DNA from: Tubiluchus corallicola
Taxonomy: Eukaryota > Priapulida > Priapulimorpha > Priapulimorphida > Tubiluchidae
Assembly (NCBI GenBank): GCA_030141605.1
Contig: JAQGDQ010000516.1
Location: forward strand, 93,160 to 157,159
Direction of reading: 5' to 3'
Length of the DNA stretch: 64,000 nt
Made by a program: the position numbers and the translations under genes. How positions within the stretch are numbered: the stretch's first letter is position 1; every line of letters starts with the position of its first letter. Shown in pieces: positions 24,420 to 37,572 of the stretch. The notes under the pieces were generated by a model. The model did no database searches, was not told the DNA's origin, and saw only the letters and a program-made list of their open reading frames with translations.

Positions 24420-26512
24420 CCTGAAATATAATATCAAAAATTTACCTGAAATATAACATTAAATAAAGAAATAATTTAGCTTAATATTCAGCAATTAAAA
24501 TCATCATTGAATGGAAAAAGGAAATTGAATTGGAAACTACTTCAGCAAGATCTTTTCTTTTTCCATCATTTATCTCTTTCATTTGTTATATAATTTAGGT
24601 ACATTTCATTAAATGTTTTATTTTTAGTATTTTTACATACAGAGGAAGTCACAAATGCCAGTAGGACTCTGATCTCAGTTCACTGTCTTATCCTGGAGCT
24701 TTGGTTTAGGTTCTTTCAAATACAAATGTGCTAACAAAACACTAGCGCTTTCCACACATACACCTGCACTACCATGTTAACAATGTAAATTCTCATGCTA
24801 ATTGACTACTTGTCTTAGAACCTGTAAAGGTGGTATCGATTTGACCATTACTAGACCTTTCTAGAACATCGCATTTCCCAATAACCAGAACTTAACAGTA
24901 ACTGCACCAATCGTCTATGAGTATCACTATTTAATAGGTTACTGCAATTATCGAATGAGTTTATTAGTGATGAAGGAAACATGAACATATACGTTTAAGC
25001 CTAAGGCTACAAAACCCTATATGAATGAGGACTATGTATTCACCTAATCATTAATAATGTGATTATCTCTAATTTATGACTAATTCTAACATTTTAATTT
25101 TAATGTTTCCTTGCAACACTCACAAAATGGCTTGCTTACAGCTTTTTTATTCAACTTCCAGTGACTATGTGTGCAACACTGCAAAGCGGAGATTTACACG
25201 GAAAATGAGATTTATATGGGCCAACTTGATAGGATCAATACTGTAGAGTCATTAGTGTATGTAAGTTAATGTAAGCCACCATGACAGCAAAAACGCAAAA
25301 GTACTTGACTAATCTGAAAAATCTTTTGAGGTAAATGCTATTGCTGCTACATAGTGGACGAAAAGTGAAACAAAATCTGCTGTAGTTTTGCAACTAACTG
25401 CCAACTCATACATTTGCTCATATCAGTGTTTAGCAGAAGTTTTTGTTTGCAATGTGCCACGCTGAAAATCCTGAAAAAGGCGTTCATTTAATTACGTAAT
25501 TTTTTACTGTTTCAGCGATACACGGCTATAAAAAGTAAGCAGCATGATAAAATACATATCCTTTGCATACTATCTTACACAATTTATAGTCTGTCCCTAA
25601 ATACGTGTAAAGTCACTAACAGAAAACAGTAAACTGCACAAATTTAGCCATAATAAACTGTTTTATTTAAAACAGTAAAGAATTGCAGCACCAGACTCAT
25701 CAGCTTAAGGTGGTAATGTTACTGCTGACTACAGCACGGAAGCCCAGATTGGCAGAAGGTAAGTAAAAGAAGTAATAAAAAGTTCTTTATACACTAAGAA
25801 AAAATTAACATATATATAGAATTCGGTAGAACTCCAACATTAAAACAATACAACTACGCTAAAATTCACATCACATTGAAATTACAGGAAGATTGTGAGT
25901 ACAAAACGAATATAAACACCATGTCACATTATGCAGTAAATTTGAGTAAAAGCCAAAAAAACAACACGGGAAACCTAAAAGCAACTTAGCAATGTCAACC
26001 GATTTAGCTGAAGCGCTTGCGTGCAGACACATCTAAACCTGTGAGCAAAGCCAAATTTAGCAAGGGCAAGTTGGCAAAGTTATTGACGAGAACCACTACG
26101 AGACCTATAAAAACCTTACGATTTTTTTACATGTATTACCCCAAAATACTGACAGTCTGATATAAGTGACAATTCCCATGAAGGTCTTGCCATATTCGTG
26201 CCAGTACTGGGCCAGCAATGCTAACTGTATTATGACTAGGAAAAGGCATGTGATCACTGACCCAGGTAAGGTTTGCCTGTATGCCAGCATTGCTAAAATG
26301 AGCCGTAATAAAGCCAGAACTGGCCTGTAATGCCAATGTTTACTAGGTGATTGCGTAGCTTATTGTCGTCTTTTTGGCCGAAGTATAGAAATGTCAAACT
26401 CGTAGATAAAGTGTGACCATATAATTTATTGAAGTACAAAAAACATCCATAGTAATAACGTAAAGATGTGAACAACTAAAGCAATAGCAAATATATATAC
26501 TTAAAGCACTAA
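24420..26512. other. Upstream of AASDH; nothing coding recognised
   Basis: It probably holds the AASDH promoter and one or more noncoding 5' exons, since acceptor-like sequences sit at about 24405-24425 on the minus strand. I could not place the first exon. Overlapping 60-66-codon minus-strand frames at 26105-26475 have no family resemblance. Confidence 0.4.
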
Positions 26513-27570
26513 TCATATATATATATATATAATAATCTTTATTTGCCATTAAAAACATTGATAATCACTGATAAAAACTTTACAGAGATAATCAATCAGT
26601 GTTAGTTAACAAAAACTTACACTGCTGAAGGCAAATGCGTCAGTGCAATCTAAACTACTGTGCAGTAATGACGAATAAAATCAAACATATTTACAACTAT
26701 ACACAAAAAAATATATAAAAAAAAACTATGATTTAATTAATATGGCCGTGGGTATATGAATTCGGAATTAGTGTGTATGTTGTCGTACTGGTGTGATGGT
26801 ATTTCATATATGGTTAATATTAGTGATTTTAATTTTGTTTTAAATGCTGATAGGGACTTGATTTGTTTAACCTGTAATGGTAGAGAATTCCAAAGTAAAA
26901 TTGCTTGTTTGATTACAGAGTTCGTTCCATAGTGGGTATTTGTCCTAATTTGTTTTAGATTGCTTGTTCTGGAATTAACGATAGGATTTGGAAAAAAGGT
27001 AAGTCTGTTATTCTGGAATGGTTTGCTGATGTTGTTAATGTACTTAAATATAAAAAGCAGAGTAAAATATTCTTTGTGTGCTTCAATGATTGGGAATTTT
27101 AAAGTTTTTCTCAGGTTAGTTGTTGAAGCTTTGAATTTTTGTCTACCTGCCTTGAGTTTGTATGAGTACCCAGCTATCAATCTCAACGCATAGTTTTGAA
27201 GGAGATTTAATTTTAAGTAATTTTCTCTTTTGGTTTTTTGAAGTAGCGTACATCCATATAAGAAGTGTGGTAGAACTAAAGTTTTATATATTAGTGTTTT
27301 AGTTTCCTTTGTTAGTTGCCCTTTAACTTGTCGGAGATATGATGTGCTAGATGCCATTTTTGTGTATATGTTATTAAAGTGATCATCCCATGAAAGATTA
27401 TTGTCTACTTGTATGCCCAGGAATTTAACATTGTTAGTTTGTTTGATTACAGCATTATCTATTGTCAAAGTGGTTGATGATGCATCATTAGTATTTAATG
27501 AGGGTGACCGTATCATGAATTCTGTTTTATCATAATTCACTTCTCCTCTACTGCTGCAGCATTCTGACAC
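26513..27570 (-). mobile_element. 5'-truncated LINE: C-terminal part of ORF2 with 3' tail
   Basis: An uninterrupted minus-strand frame (27570-26737, 277 codons) encodes the end of a reverse-transcriptase ORF2. It has VNYDKTEFMI, VKFLGIQVDNNLSWDDH (thumb-start motif), VLPHFLYGCTLL, LQNYALRLIAG and a terminal SLPLQVKQIKSLSAFKTKLK. Resemblance to the LINE motif begins only at about 27550, so the 5' break lies there. The 3' UTR runs to an (AT)n tract at 26514-26532. The open frame implies a fairly recent insertion. It could belong to the same family as the LINE at 61.4 kb, but the two sequences here do not overlap, so this is untested. Confidence 0.85.
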
Positions 27571-29385
27571 TGCTTATATTCTCTTTTACTGAGCTATTAT
27601 TAGAAAGCCTATTTTTACACCTAACATCAATTATATCCTTAGTATTGTCTTCTGTTGACTTGCTAGTCAATGGTCAACAACTATTCTTAGAACATTTACT
27701 CAATGACAGTTAGCTTAGCACTAATTGGCTGCTTGCACAACAGTGGCTATTATCTGTCAATCATTGCTGCATCATCTAACTCTGCTCACTGGTCAGTATT
27801 AGCTCACCATTAGTCAATGGCATTGCATGACCTCTATATAAGCTAGAGCATGTAATCCAAACCAAAAGTGTACTTGTGTTTATGGTAGTGCAGATATGTT
27901 TACATATTGGTAGTTCTTATTTAACATAGCGGTTCAATGTTAACTAACATTATATATAGCGCAGTGTAACCAGATTACGCCATTTTTCATTAAAAATGAG
28001 CACACCCAAGCATGAAGTGATCATGATTAAATTTATTCTACAAATTACAAGAGAGCCTTATCGGTTCACAACTCTATTGCTGAAACTGTCAAACATTTGT
28101 GTCATTAATATCAAAATAAGATCAGCTTCCCGAGAGACTTAGCTTTTCCTTTAGTGAACTCTGATGAATATAAAACTTGACAAGAAAGACAATTGTAACA
28201 CTTGCATAGCTAGTAAAAAACATGTTCATTGAAGTGTGGTGTATTATAAAGTAACTTTTTGATCATTATGAGAGCCCTGGAAGTGAAATGAATTATAGTT
28301 GTAGTAGTAGAAAAATCGGATAGAAAACTTGAAAAAGCAAATAAATACAACTCAATGAAAGTCACCATAAAATAGAAAATAATTATAATGAATTCAAATC
28401 GAAAACAATGGTATGGCTAAATTAAGATTTTTGCCTCTATGAAAAGTTTACATGACTGAACATTTGCTTAAAAGATGTTTACTAGCTTGCAATATCTGAA
28501 GGGTCGACCCCCCCCAGTCAATCATGATAACTGTCGTGAACTGATTTACGAGTTTGTTTGTGAACTTTATAAACTTTAAATCAAATTAGATTACAGTGAA
28601 CCATTTTCTCACCTGACTTGTTTCTGATATGCATTACCCAAGGTTAACAGTTTCAACGGATTTGAGCTTTTACAGTTTTAATCTAGTAGCCACAACGTAG
28701 TATACAGGAAAGACAGTCAATAATAAAGTGTTTGTGCTGCCAAATAAATTTGGTTTATGTTGCTACATATATTGACAAAAGCCTTTTTCACAATAACTAC
28801 TAACTGCTGAACCGAAAATTGGTCGTTTTAATAATCAAAAATCGCTTCCGAAGCTGCAGAACAAGATTTCTCTTACTGTTGGGTATAATACTTTGCGCAC
28901 TATTCTGCGTACATGGCAGGACCAAGTCATTTGCTGGATTACTGATGTATTTACCTGTCTTGCGGGCAAAATTCTTTTATTTCAAAATGTTGTCACCCCA
29001 ATGCCTACAATCGATGTAATGGGTGGATGATTATGACCTGTTAACTTTTTCGTGAATGGTGTGTCATGTTCAATTTCAAATTTAGCGAGTGTGCACAAAG
29101 CTCAAACGACGCTTTTGTTGTATTGTGAAATCAACTTGGGCAATCGCCAGTTTACATAACTGCCGTATTCAAAGGTACCATATGAAGTTACATAATTTTT
29201 CTCGCAGTGTTTAGCAGTCTAAGGACAGTCTCTAGCAGTCCCTGTCGAAACTGTTGTTATGGCTGCCATCCTTAGTTACACTTACAGTCTGTTAGTTACT
29301 GTTAGGGTATCGGTTGTAGTGTAGTAGTCTGATAGTGTACGTTGTGTATGTACTAAGTACTACCGTTATGTAGTTATAATTTTGG
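27571..29385. other. Intergenic; probable AKAP17A promoter and 5' noncoding exon at the right end
   Basis: No coding exon is recognised. At the right end, a good donor (GTAAG from 29386) pairs in position with an acceptor ending at 29926, suggesting a noncoding first exon of AKAP17A ending at 29385. The (C)8 run at 28506 is the only low-complexity feature of note. Confidence 0.4.
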
Positions 29386-29980
29386 GTAAGTTTTTTGGCT
29401 GACCCTTTCAATGCACTGTGCACTGTAATGAAAAAATTGTCTTGTGTTATTCACAACAAGTTCAGAATAAGTACTAAAACAGTAAATGCGCAACCTTAAT
29501 AATTTTCGACAATTCTTATCAAAGCACAGTACAACTTTGCTAAACAAAATGATCATGTGTGATGCAAATCACTTACTGCATTAACTAGTGACCGCAAACC
29601 AATAGGCTGATTTTTGCTTCCCTTTTTGTCCAATACTAGATAGCAGTAACTGTGCCAAGCTGCACAAGACTTTACCACCCAAGCGGCAACACTTTTCACC
29701 TCGTTTTGCTGTCATGGTGATTTCCAGTTTTGGTGAACCAGATGTTATGCTAGCCTACATAAAAATAAAGGTTTGGCTTGCAGCTCCTTCCATATTACAC
29801 GTACACTCATATTTCGAAAAAATGTCATGCAAATTTATATAAATGGGTGTTTTAGAATGCACTTTTTATGACTTTGATTATTGTACTGTTTAAGCTATAT
29901 ATCAGTGATTCTGATTTTGTTTTTAGGTTACCATTAACTTTCAGACATAAAATTTAAAAACCAGATAAACTGTTTTTGCA

Positions 29981-32900
29981 ATGGCAAATGCTCCTACAAT
30001 TTGTGGTGATATCACTGAGGCTATAGACCTTTTTCCTCAACATGGACTTTACCTCAAACCAATAGCCAAGTTGAGTATATGTGTACAGATGCCTCAACTA
30101 AAAACTCCAGGTAAATCCATTTCTAACTGGGAAGTCATGGAGAAATTGAAGCAGATGATCGCACCAGATGAATTTATCGTTCTCAAGGTCAGTAAAAGTG
30201 CCCTAGAGTTTGTGCGCTTTGAAGGCGAATTAGAAAATAAAGCCGTCATTCCTACGCTACTTGCTCGCCTAGATAATAAAACTATGAAACTTAGTGGTTT
30301 TACAGAACAGTTGAAAGTACGTGCTTGTGAGGCCAAAATTGTTTTTCCTTCACGACACGATTGGGAAGCGTACTTCCGAGATGCAAAGCACATGAATGAG
30401 ATGAAACCAGGTGAACGCCCTGACACTATACACTTCAGTGCAGTGCCAGCTAAATGGTTTGCTGCCCGAAATGACAAAGTAAAAGATAAGCCAAGTGACT
30501 TCATAGTGAGAAAAGTTTTTGAAACATTTGGTGATATTCGTTGCATTGACATACCGTGTTTAGACGAATATCGACAGGAGCTAACAAAGTCTCAGGGAAT
30601 ACAGACATTTTCTTTTAGCAAAGATCTTTTCTTTGAAACCTACATACAATACAAGGAATATGTGTCATTTGTGAAAACAATGACAGCTCTGCGAGGAATG
30701 AAGCTCATGTATAAAGATGCTGATAATAAAGCTTATACAACAGATATCAAGGTATGGCACATATCTTCAAAAGTGCTCTATTTACATCTATTAGATAGAT
30801 AGTAGTTCAGTTTATTTTGTTTCATTGTCTCATTTATCTTAAATTTTAGTACTTGAATAATCAATCCATTTTCCTGCAAGAATTACTATTAATTCTGGAG
30901 ATAACAATACTTGTGCTATAAACATCAAAGCTGATTTTTATGTACAGTAGGCGCCACTTAATGGACTCGTGGTTAATAGACTCAATCGCTTGACTCAAAA
31001 ACGCCTGGTACGGGCAGCTTCTATTTAAGTGTACATAAAAACTGTCATTAATTGACTCGAATAACTCCTCATAATTGACTTAATACTTTTTCTTCACATG
31101 CTTCAGTAAGACACTTTCGTGTGACTAATAAGCTTTTATGACTTTCAGATCATCTTAATTTGCCTTTGTCCTATAATATACATAGAAACAATGATATTAA
31201 GTACCGTTTTGTTTGTAAGCAGGAACGTTTAGCATACGCTAATTACGTTAGCCTAATGGTTTGCTTTGACCCGCCGGTCCACTGCAATTAACCTTGTTAT
31301 CCAAGAATTCCTGAAAGCTAAACATTTAGTCACTTGAAGCAGTTTGCTTTTGAAGCTCTGACTGTCTCTGAAAGAAAATTTAATTAGTTAGATGTTGCTG
31401 TTATGCCAGAGACACAGGTACAGTACGGTAAGTATGTCACAATTATAGCAAGTGGGAACTTAGACGAAGCTGCCACAGGCTCCACCAACAGTTTAACCAC
31501 GCCAAGCACTAAGATTTTACGAGAATTTGGGCATTGTACAACAACAGATTTTCAATATTTTTATCACTGCGCCAACTTCTTTGTGATAAAATGAAGCAGC
31601 CGACTTTGAAAGAATTTTTGTAATTTTTGCAAATAAACAAACTTGTGTAATTTAGAAAAGTAAATTTTTTAATTTATTGGCTAATTCACTTATATAAATT
31701 AATATTTTAAAATATTTTTTCTAATTTTTAACTGCGCAAAGGAATTTAGGCATTACTTCGTTTCTAAAATTCATTAAAAATCTTTGCAATGCATACTAAG
31801 CTGATGACTCATATTTCTATACAGTCATACCTCCGTTGTCGAACATCTCCGTACTCGTACGAATCGGTCTACGACCAGAAAATTCAAGCTGAAATTGTCT
31901 CCGCTCTCGACCAGAATTTCGGTACTCGACCAAACACGCAGCGAGCCGAGTAGAGTCGAGCGTAACTGACCGCGCCCGAGAGTAGTCACGCACAAGATTT
32001 AAATTGCCTAACATCGCTAAGTGATTTCTACGCTTATTTTTCTCCACTTTTTCCGTGCAGGAACATTTATGTTGTTCTTTCAAAGTAATTCTATTATGTT
32101 TTTCTTATCAATTGTATCATATCTACTGTTTGAATAAACATTTTTGCATTATTATATTTCGTTTTAGTAATACTTCACAATTCATTTGGTATTTAAGAAC
32201 GGATTATTTGCTTTTACATTATTTTTTATGAGAATAAATAATTCGGTACTCAACCAAATCGGTTTCCAAACACTTTCCAATTATGGTCGAAAACAGAGGT
32301 ACTACTTTACCAGTAATACTACACCCATCGGTTAATTGGGTCAAAATGCTTCCATCCCAAAGTGAGTGTATTAAGCGGTGCCTACTGTACTTGCTGTTGT
32401 TGCTGCTAAGTTATAACTGGGTATTTTTCTGGCAACGTTGTTATCATGAGAACTTTTCTTTCTATCATAACCAGTGATAGACTAGATACTTAAACTAATC
32501 CAAAAAGGTTTGGTTTTAAAGTTCACTGTTTTTTTTTACTTTTAATGCGTATATAAATAGTTATTTGTCAAGTCACATCTCTGTTGTTGGTTTTCGTTTT
32601 AATGTCAGGCTGATTTTGACAAAACCAAACATCTCAGTGACAAAAATATCCGAAAACGGCGGCTGGAACGAGAAAAACTGAAAAACCTTGAAAAAGAAAG
32701 AGAAGAGAGGGTGCGGAGAGAACGAGAAGAAGAAGAAAGAAGGAAAGAAGAAGAGAGGTGAGGTTTTTAAGTATTCATTAGTGGCAGAAATTCAAGTGTA
32801 AGAAAATTTAGATAGCGGAAGTACTGATTTATAAGTGTATAGACTATAATATATAGCAAAATGTTCATTAGTAATTTTATTGGTAAAGAGTATAATAAGC

Positions 32901-35900
32901 TGATTTAGACACTATGATAGGAAAACATCAAGCAATATTCAGTGTAAATCAGGTTAGGAGGTGCTGATGTTTTTCCAGGCATGAAAAGATGTGTATATAA
33001 ATGCAATGTTTAAACCTCTAAGTCCATTCTGGAACATTTCAATTCATATCATAAAATTACAGCTTCTATACTAACGTTTCTCTTTGCTGCAGATTAATAG
33101 TGGATGAAAAATGCAACATTGAGTATCGAACTTTGACCAGTTTGATTGTAAACTTCAGTTGGCACTTATGGTTTGGTGCTTCAGTCTTGTCCGTTTTGAT
33201 TTAAGGACCGTAACAACAGTTGCATATTGGATCTTCTGTCTATTAAATTTGTCACTAGAAAATTGCTTCTTTGTTCTTTCCCTATTGAACTTGGACTTTG
33301 CGATTTTTCCTAGAATGTATCAAAACTGTGAAAACTATAAAAGAATGTGAATGAATCTTAGCAGTTTTTCTGTTAGTTGCAACTATTACTAGGGTAATAT
33401 CAACACTGCTAGGCAGTAATTCTAACATCCCTTCACCAATGTCGCACTACTTACTTTTTGCTGCTGCTTTTTTCTAATTTATGCCTATTATCAAATATTA
33501 ACAATTTCTCATGAATTACCAATAATAAACTTAAGTTAATGATAAACTTTTTTACTGTGTGAGTAGCAATATCATGCAGCACCCGCAGTGTTCATCGTTC
33601 AGTTTACTATGTTGTACAAAAGTCATATTATATGCTACATATGTGAATAGCCATGTTATACTATTGTCAAGGTTTTCGTGTATGTTAATATCAGTTATAT
33701 TTAGTTTTCATAATTGCCGAGTCATTAACAATTTTGGTTTTTTCTTAGCTTATAGTGTGTAGCCTTTGCCCTGACTACCTAACTATTTGGTTTCCTGCCT
33801 TCTCTTACTACAAAATTGTAGCATGTTTTACAGAAAACAGATTATTTTCAATTTTGTACCACAGTGTGATGAACAAGCTGAAGTTTAAGTAATTTTTAAG
33901 TCTTTATAATCATATAGAAAAAAGAAGGAAGAAGAAGGAAGAGAAAAACTGCTGCGAAAGAAAGCAAAGGCTCAAAAGAAGAGAGAACGTCAACGTGAGA
34001 GAGAGGAGAAGCGAAGACAACGGCGCTTGGCAAAGAAGCAGGAAGAAGAAGAAAGGAAGATGGCATTGCGGATTGCGCAAGAGGAACGTAGAATATTAAT
34101 AGCCCAACGGAAATTAGAATCTATGAGGCTTCTCACTGAATTATTCGATCGCGTGAAGGTAAATAATTTTGTACTTTTCTTATGTCTCTGAGGCTCTGTC
34201 TCTGAACTCAAGGCCACAGGTTCCTTTTACTACTAATGTCCTCACACAGTAAAACGTCAAATGTGCAACGACCTGGAAACAAATTTACATCAATGTACAC
34301 TATGTATATTCACTGGTCATTTTGGATTATGTATCATTCAAACAGATAAGGTCAAAGTGATCTGGGTCGCTGATCTAGAACTAATTTTTCCAGGAATTGT
34401 CGTAAGTGTATGAGGCAGAGAAGCCAAAGAGCATGTACTTCAGGGCCATTGTTTCACTTACAGCAAGTTGTTTCAAGTTTAATTAGTTCCAAAGATGTAG
34501 CTGTAGAAAACATACTTAAGTTAAAGAAAAAACTACTTTTATAATTTTAGCAGTGTTGTAATATTATATTATCAAAGGTGCTTCAACAGCCTTTATCAGT
34601 TAATGCATCACAACGTTATTTGCGTTCCATCAAACTAATGAGGGTTGTCGAAACGTCTTTGATGACACTTTATTGCACCATTTAAAGGCTATTGGACCAA
34701 GTTTTTTGTTTATTTTGTTTAGTGATATTAACTATGGTAATGCCTCTGATCTTAAAGGTGATGAATATGTACTTAAGAATTTCGATCAACTTTACATAGT
34801 TTTTCGAAATTTGCTACTGTACCTCCTGTAATAATGACCTTTGAGTTACTGACACTACTAGACAGTGCTTATGAAGAGCTTATGTTTCGTATAAATGTTA
34901 TAATTTCTACTTTCCCAGGAAATTAAAGCTAAGGAAGACTTAGAACGCCGACTTCAAGAGTTGGAGGTGGAAAAAATTCGAGCAGTAGAACAGGAAAAGC
35001 AGCGCCTTATTGATGAAGCAAAGAGAAAGCGTGAAGAAGAAAAACATAAAAAGGTAGACTCGTAGTGTGTGCACTGTGCCTGAACGACTAATGTTTATGA
35101 TGCCCTAACCTTTTTATGTTACACCCTGTGATTTTGTCCCAAACATTCACACTTATTGATCTTAGTAAGAAAAGAAGCTGTTCCCATAGTTTCACATTTA
35201 AATTTAGCTTTTAGCATTTAATAAATTTTTTGAGGTTTTTAAGATAGACATCTTGGCATTGTGGAACAGAACTGTGTAAAACCTAAATGTTCTGTTTTTA
35301 TGTGGTTGGTTACATTTTGAAAAAATAGGCAAAAGTTAATCTCCAGTTATGGTTAATGCATGGTGTTATAGTCAGGCAGATTTTTGGCATATCAAAACAC
35401 TTCTTCGTTTGCTTCCTGGCTTGTCATTTGATTATGTGAGCTATATGAACATATATTTTTTAATCATGGAGTTCTTCTGAAAATACCCCCCATTTTATGA
35501 AAATAGACTATCTTATTCGCTGCCTTTGCTTTGTCATAGCATGCCTCCTATGCACTGTTGTGAGCCAAAATTTTGCATTTTGTCTTTCTTAACAGCTAAG
35601 TTATGTAACAGATATACACACAACATCTGTGAGCAACTGCACAAAAAGTTATAAGGGTTTTTCACATGATTGGGATGTCAGAAATGAAAAATTAATGTGA
35701 ATCATAATCTTAGTCGCTTTGCTTTGCAGTAATAAAGGATATTGTTGATCAATTTGGTTGTTTTTACCTAGGCGGTACTCAAGAGAAAAGAAGAGGAATT
35801 ACGCCAAAAAATTATGCGAAATTTTAAACGAAGGCAAGAGGAGCAGCACGACCAAGAAAGAGAGCAATTACGTAAAAAACTTGCCGGTACCACAAGATTA

Positions 35901-35975
35901 AAATCTGTTCTAGCGGCTACAGCTCCGAAGAAGAAGGGTTCACCACGACTAAGAAGTGTTTTAGTTCCCAAATGA
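29981..35975 (+). CDS. AKAP17A: A-kinase anchor protein 17A (XE7/SFRS17A family), splicing-associated
   Basis: Five coding exons, 29981-30751, 32609-32757, 33918-34158, 34919-35053 and 35772-35975, join in frame to give 499 residues. The first exon holds the conserved N-terminal region: GLYLKPIAKLSICVQMP near 26-42, SNWEVMEKLK, and an RRM-like fold at about 135-250 including FIVRKVFETFGDIRCIDIP. Exons 2-5 encode an almost unbroken charged Glu/Arg/Lys helix. This contains an amphipathic stretch (IAQRKLESMRLLTELF) that could be the PKA regulatory-subunit binding site. The C-terminus is short and basic (SPRLRSVLVPK) and lacks the long Ser/Arg-rich tail of vertebrate forms (about 695 residues). 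The family binds PKA in nuclear speckles and affects alternative splicing. Polyadenylation candidate AATAAA at 36773. An untranslated exon upstream is likely. Confidence 0.92.
30945..32387. mobile_element. Tigger/pogo-like DNA transposon in AKAP17A intron 1
   Basis: The terminal inverted repeats CAGTAGGCGCCACTTAATGG (left) and CAGTAGGCACCGCTTAATAC (right, complemented) match at most positions. TA lies immediately outside both (30943-30944; 32388-32389), as for Tc1/mariner-type elements. The interior is decayed. The only possible transposase trace is MKQPTLKEFL at about 31591-31620, which resembles the C-terminal peptide of Tigger transposases. A second inverted-repeat element is inserted inside it at 31822-32307. 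It lies wholly within the first coding intron. Confidence 0.8.
31822..32307. mobile_element. Second inverted-repeat MITE, nested inside the first
   Basis: Its ends read CAGTCATACCTCCGTTGTCG (left) and AAGTAGTACCTCTGTTTTCG (right, complemented), each next to TA (31820-31821; 32308-32309). The interior left half is GC-rich with CGACC/CGAGC words. It has no coding capacity. Because it splits the outer element, it inserted later. Confidence 0.8.
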
Positions 35976-37381
35976 CCTTTAGTATAGGTAGGCTCTTTGT
36001 GTTTAGAACATATGTTTATGTAAATACGTTGAACCGGTAAATAGGTTATTTGTAGTGATTTGCATTGCATTGTTTGCCAAAGTTTGAAAAGTTGGTCAAA
36101 TTGACCTATAATACTGACCAGCCATTGGTCATGTCTTCATTGCTATCTTGTTTAGATTTGGTTTCCAAACATCCTTTATTAGATTTTGACTGGTGATACC
36201 TCTTGTATCATATTGTAGTTACATTTTTTGATACAAATTGATCTGTAAGCTATTTGTTTAAATGAGTTAATCCCAAGATGAAACAGTCAATTACGTTGCC
36301 AGGATTATTGTTAATTGGCTATGTCAATTATTTTTATAGGGTTATCATGCATTAATAATTATAATAATTTGCGCCTTCCACAAAGCTAAATGTAGTAGAC
36401 TGACTTTACCCTATAACTTAACCCTCAGCCACTGGCATTGGGGTACAAAAACACCCCTAAAGTCAGTTGAAGCCACCAGTATCTGTCCCTTTTTATGTTT
36501 AAATGTCTACTATAAATAGATGTCGTTTGACCTCTTGTGCAACACTTACTTTCACTATAATCTAAGTTTAAATGAATTTTTACCCCCAGTTCTGGTATTA
36601 CCATTGTTTTGAGTTTCTCCATTATTTCATGTAGACAGAAATGAGAAGGTCAACAAATGCTAAATATTTGTACAGGACGAGCTAACTTTTCTTGTGTATT
36701 TATGTATTGGATGCAATTATAGCCCATTGCCGGGATTTTTGTGGCCAGAAAACTTGACGGTTGCCGAGGGTTAATAAAGATTTTTTTCAGAAAAAGACAT
36801 GAAGCTGCAAGAAACAGAAAATTGCTTTTCTTCACGTTTGTTACTTATGTTTGTTTCCTGTATGCTTTAAAACAACTGTGATGATACCAAAAAAATAATA
36901 ATAGTGCAAAAATACAGAAACATTTTTTGAATTAATACAAGCATTTATAATACCCTTTAACAAGAACTAAGACTCAGCCCATGCTAACCATATCAAATTT
37001 AAAGAAATTATAACTGAATCAAGATTGCTAAACTATAAAGAATCTGTAAATTTTCTTTGGTATGACTATAACTAGACCTCAAAAAGCTCTAAAAAACTTA
37101 TATTCTGGATATGTTGCTGTACTTCTTGTAAATTAATCTCAAAAAATGATGCATGAAACCAAAATTGGTAAACGTGTACACCGATAATATTAGAAACTTG
37201 ATGACTTGACAGCTCCAACAATTATTATTAAAAAACTTCTTAACAATATTATTAATTATTACACATGTAAATTACAATATCTCACGAAAAACATTATTAC
37301 ATCCTTTTAACAATACACTATTTACAAATATTTAATTATTAAAATTACAGAACAGCTGTTTATTATGCTTTACAAGTTATA

Positions 37382-37572
37382 TAATCATTTATCTAAATCC
37401 CAGAACGTTTCACAAAGTTTCTCTTTGAACCATTGGCCTAAAGTCAGATTAAATTTGAACAACTACTGGATAATTTATTCAACTTTAACTAGTTGTTCAA
37501 ATTTAATCCGTCTTTAGGCCGAACATACAAAAAGAAACTTTGTGAAACATTCCCGGTTTTAATAAATGATTA
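37382..37572. repeat. Foldback element with about 84 bp arms
   Basis: The left arm (37382-37465) and the complement of the right arm (37489-37572) share TAATCATTTAT, GTTTCACAAAGTTTCT, GGCCTAAAG and GATTAAATTTGAACAACTA, separated by a loop of about 23 bases. The arms differ at roughly one base in eight. It could be a MITE. It lies between the AKAP17A 3' end and the PGRMC 3' end and would make a long hairpin if transcribed from either side. Confidence 0.9.

Noticed and set aside
30094-30552. 152-codon minus-strand frame
   Set aside because: Antisense shadow of the first coding exon of AKAP17A; no family resemblance of its own.
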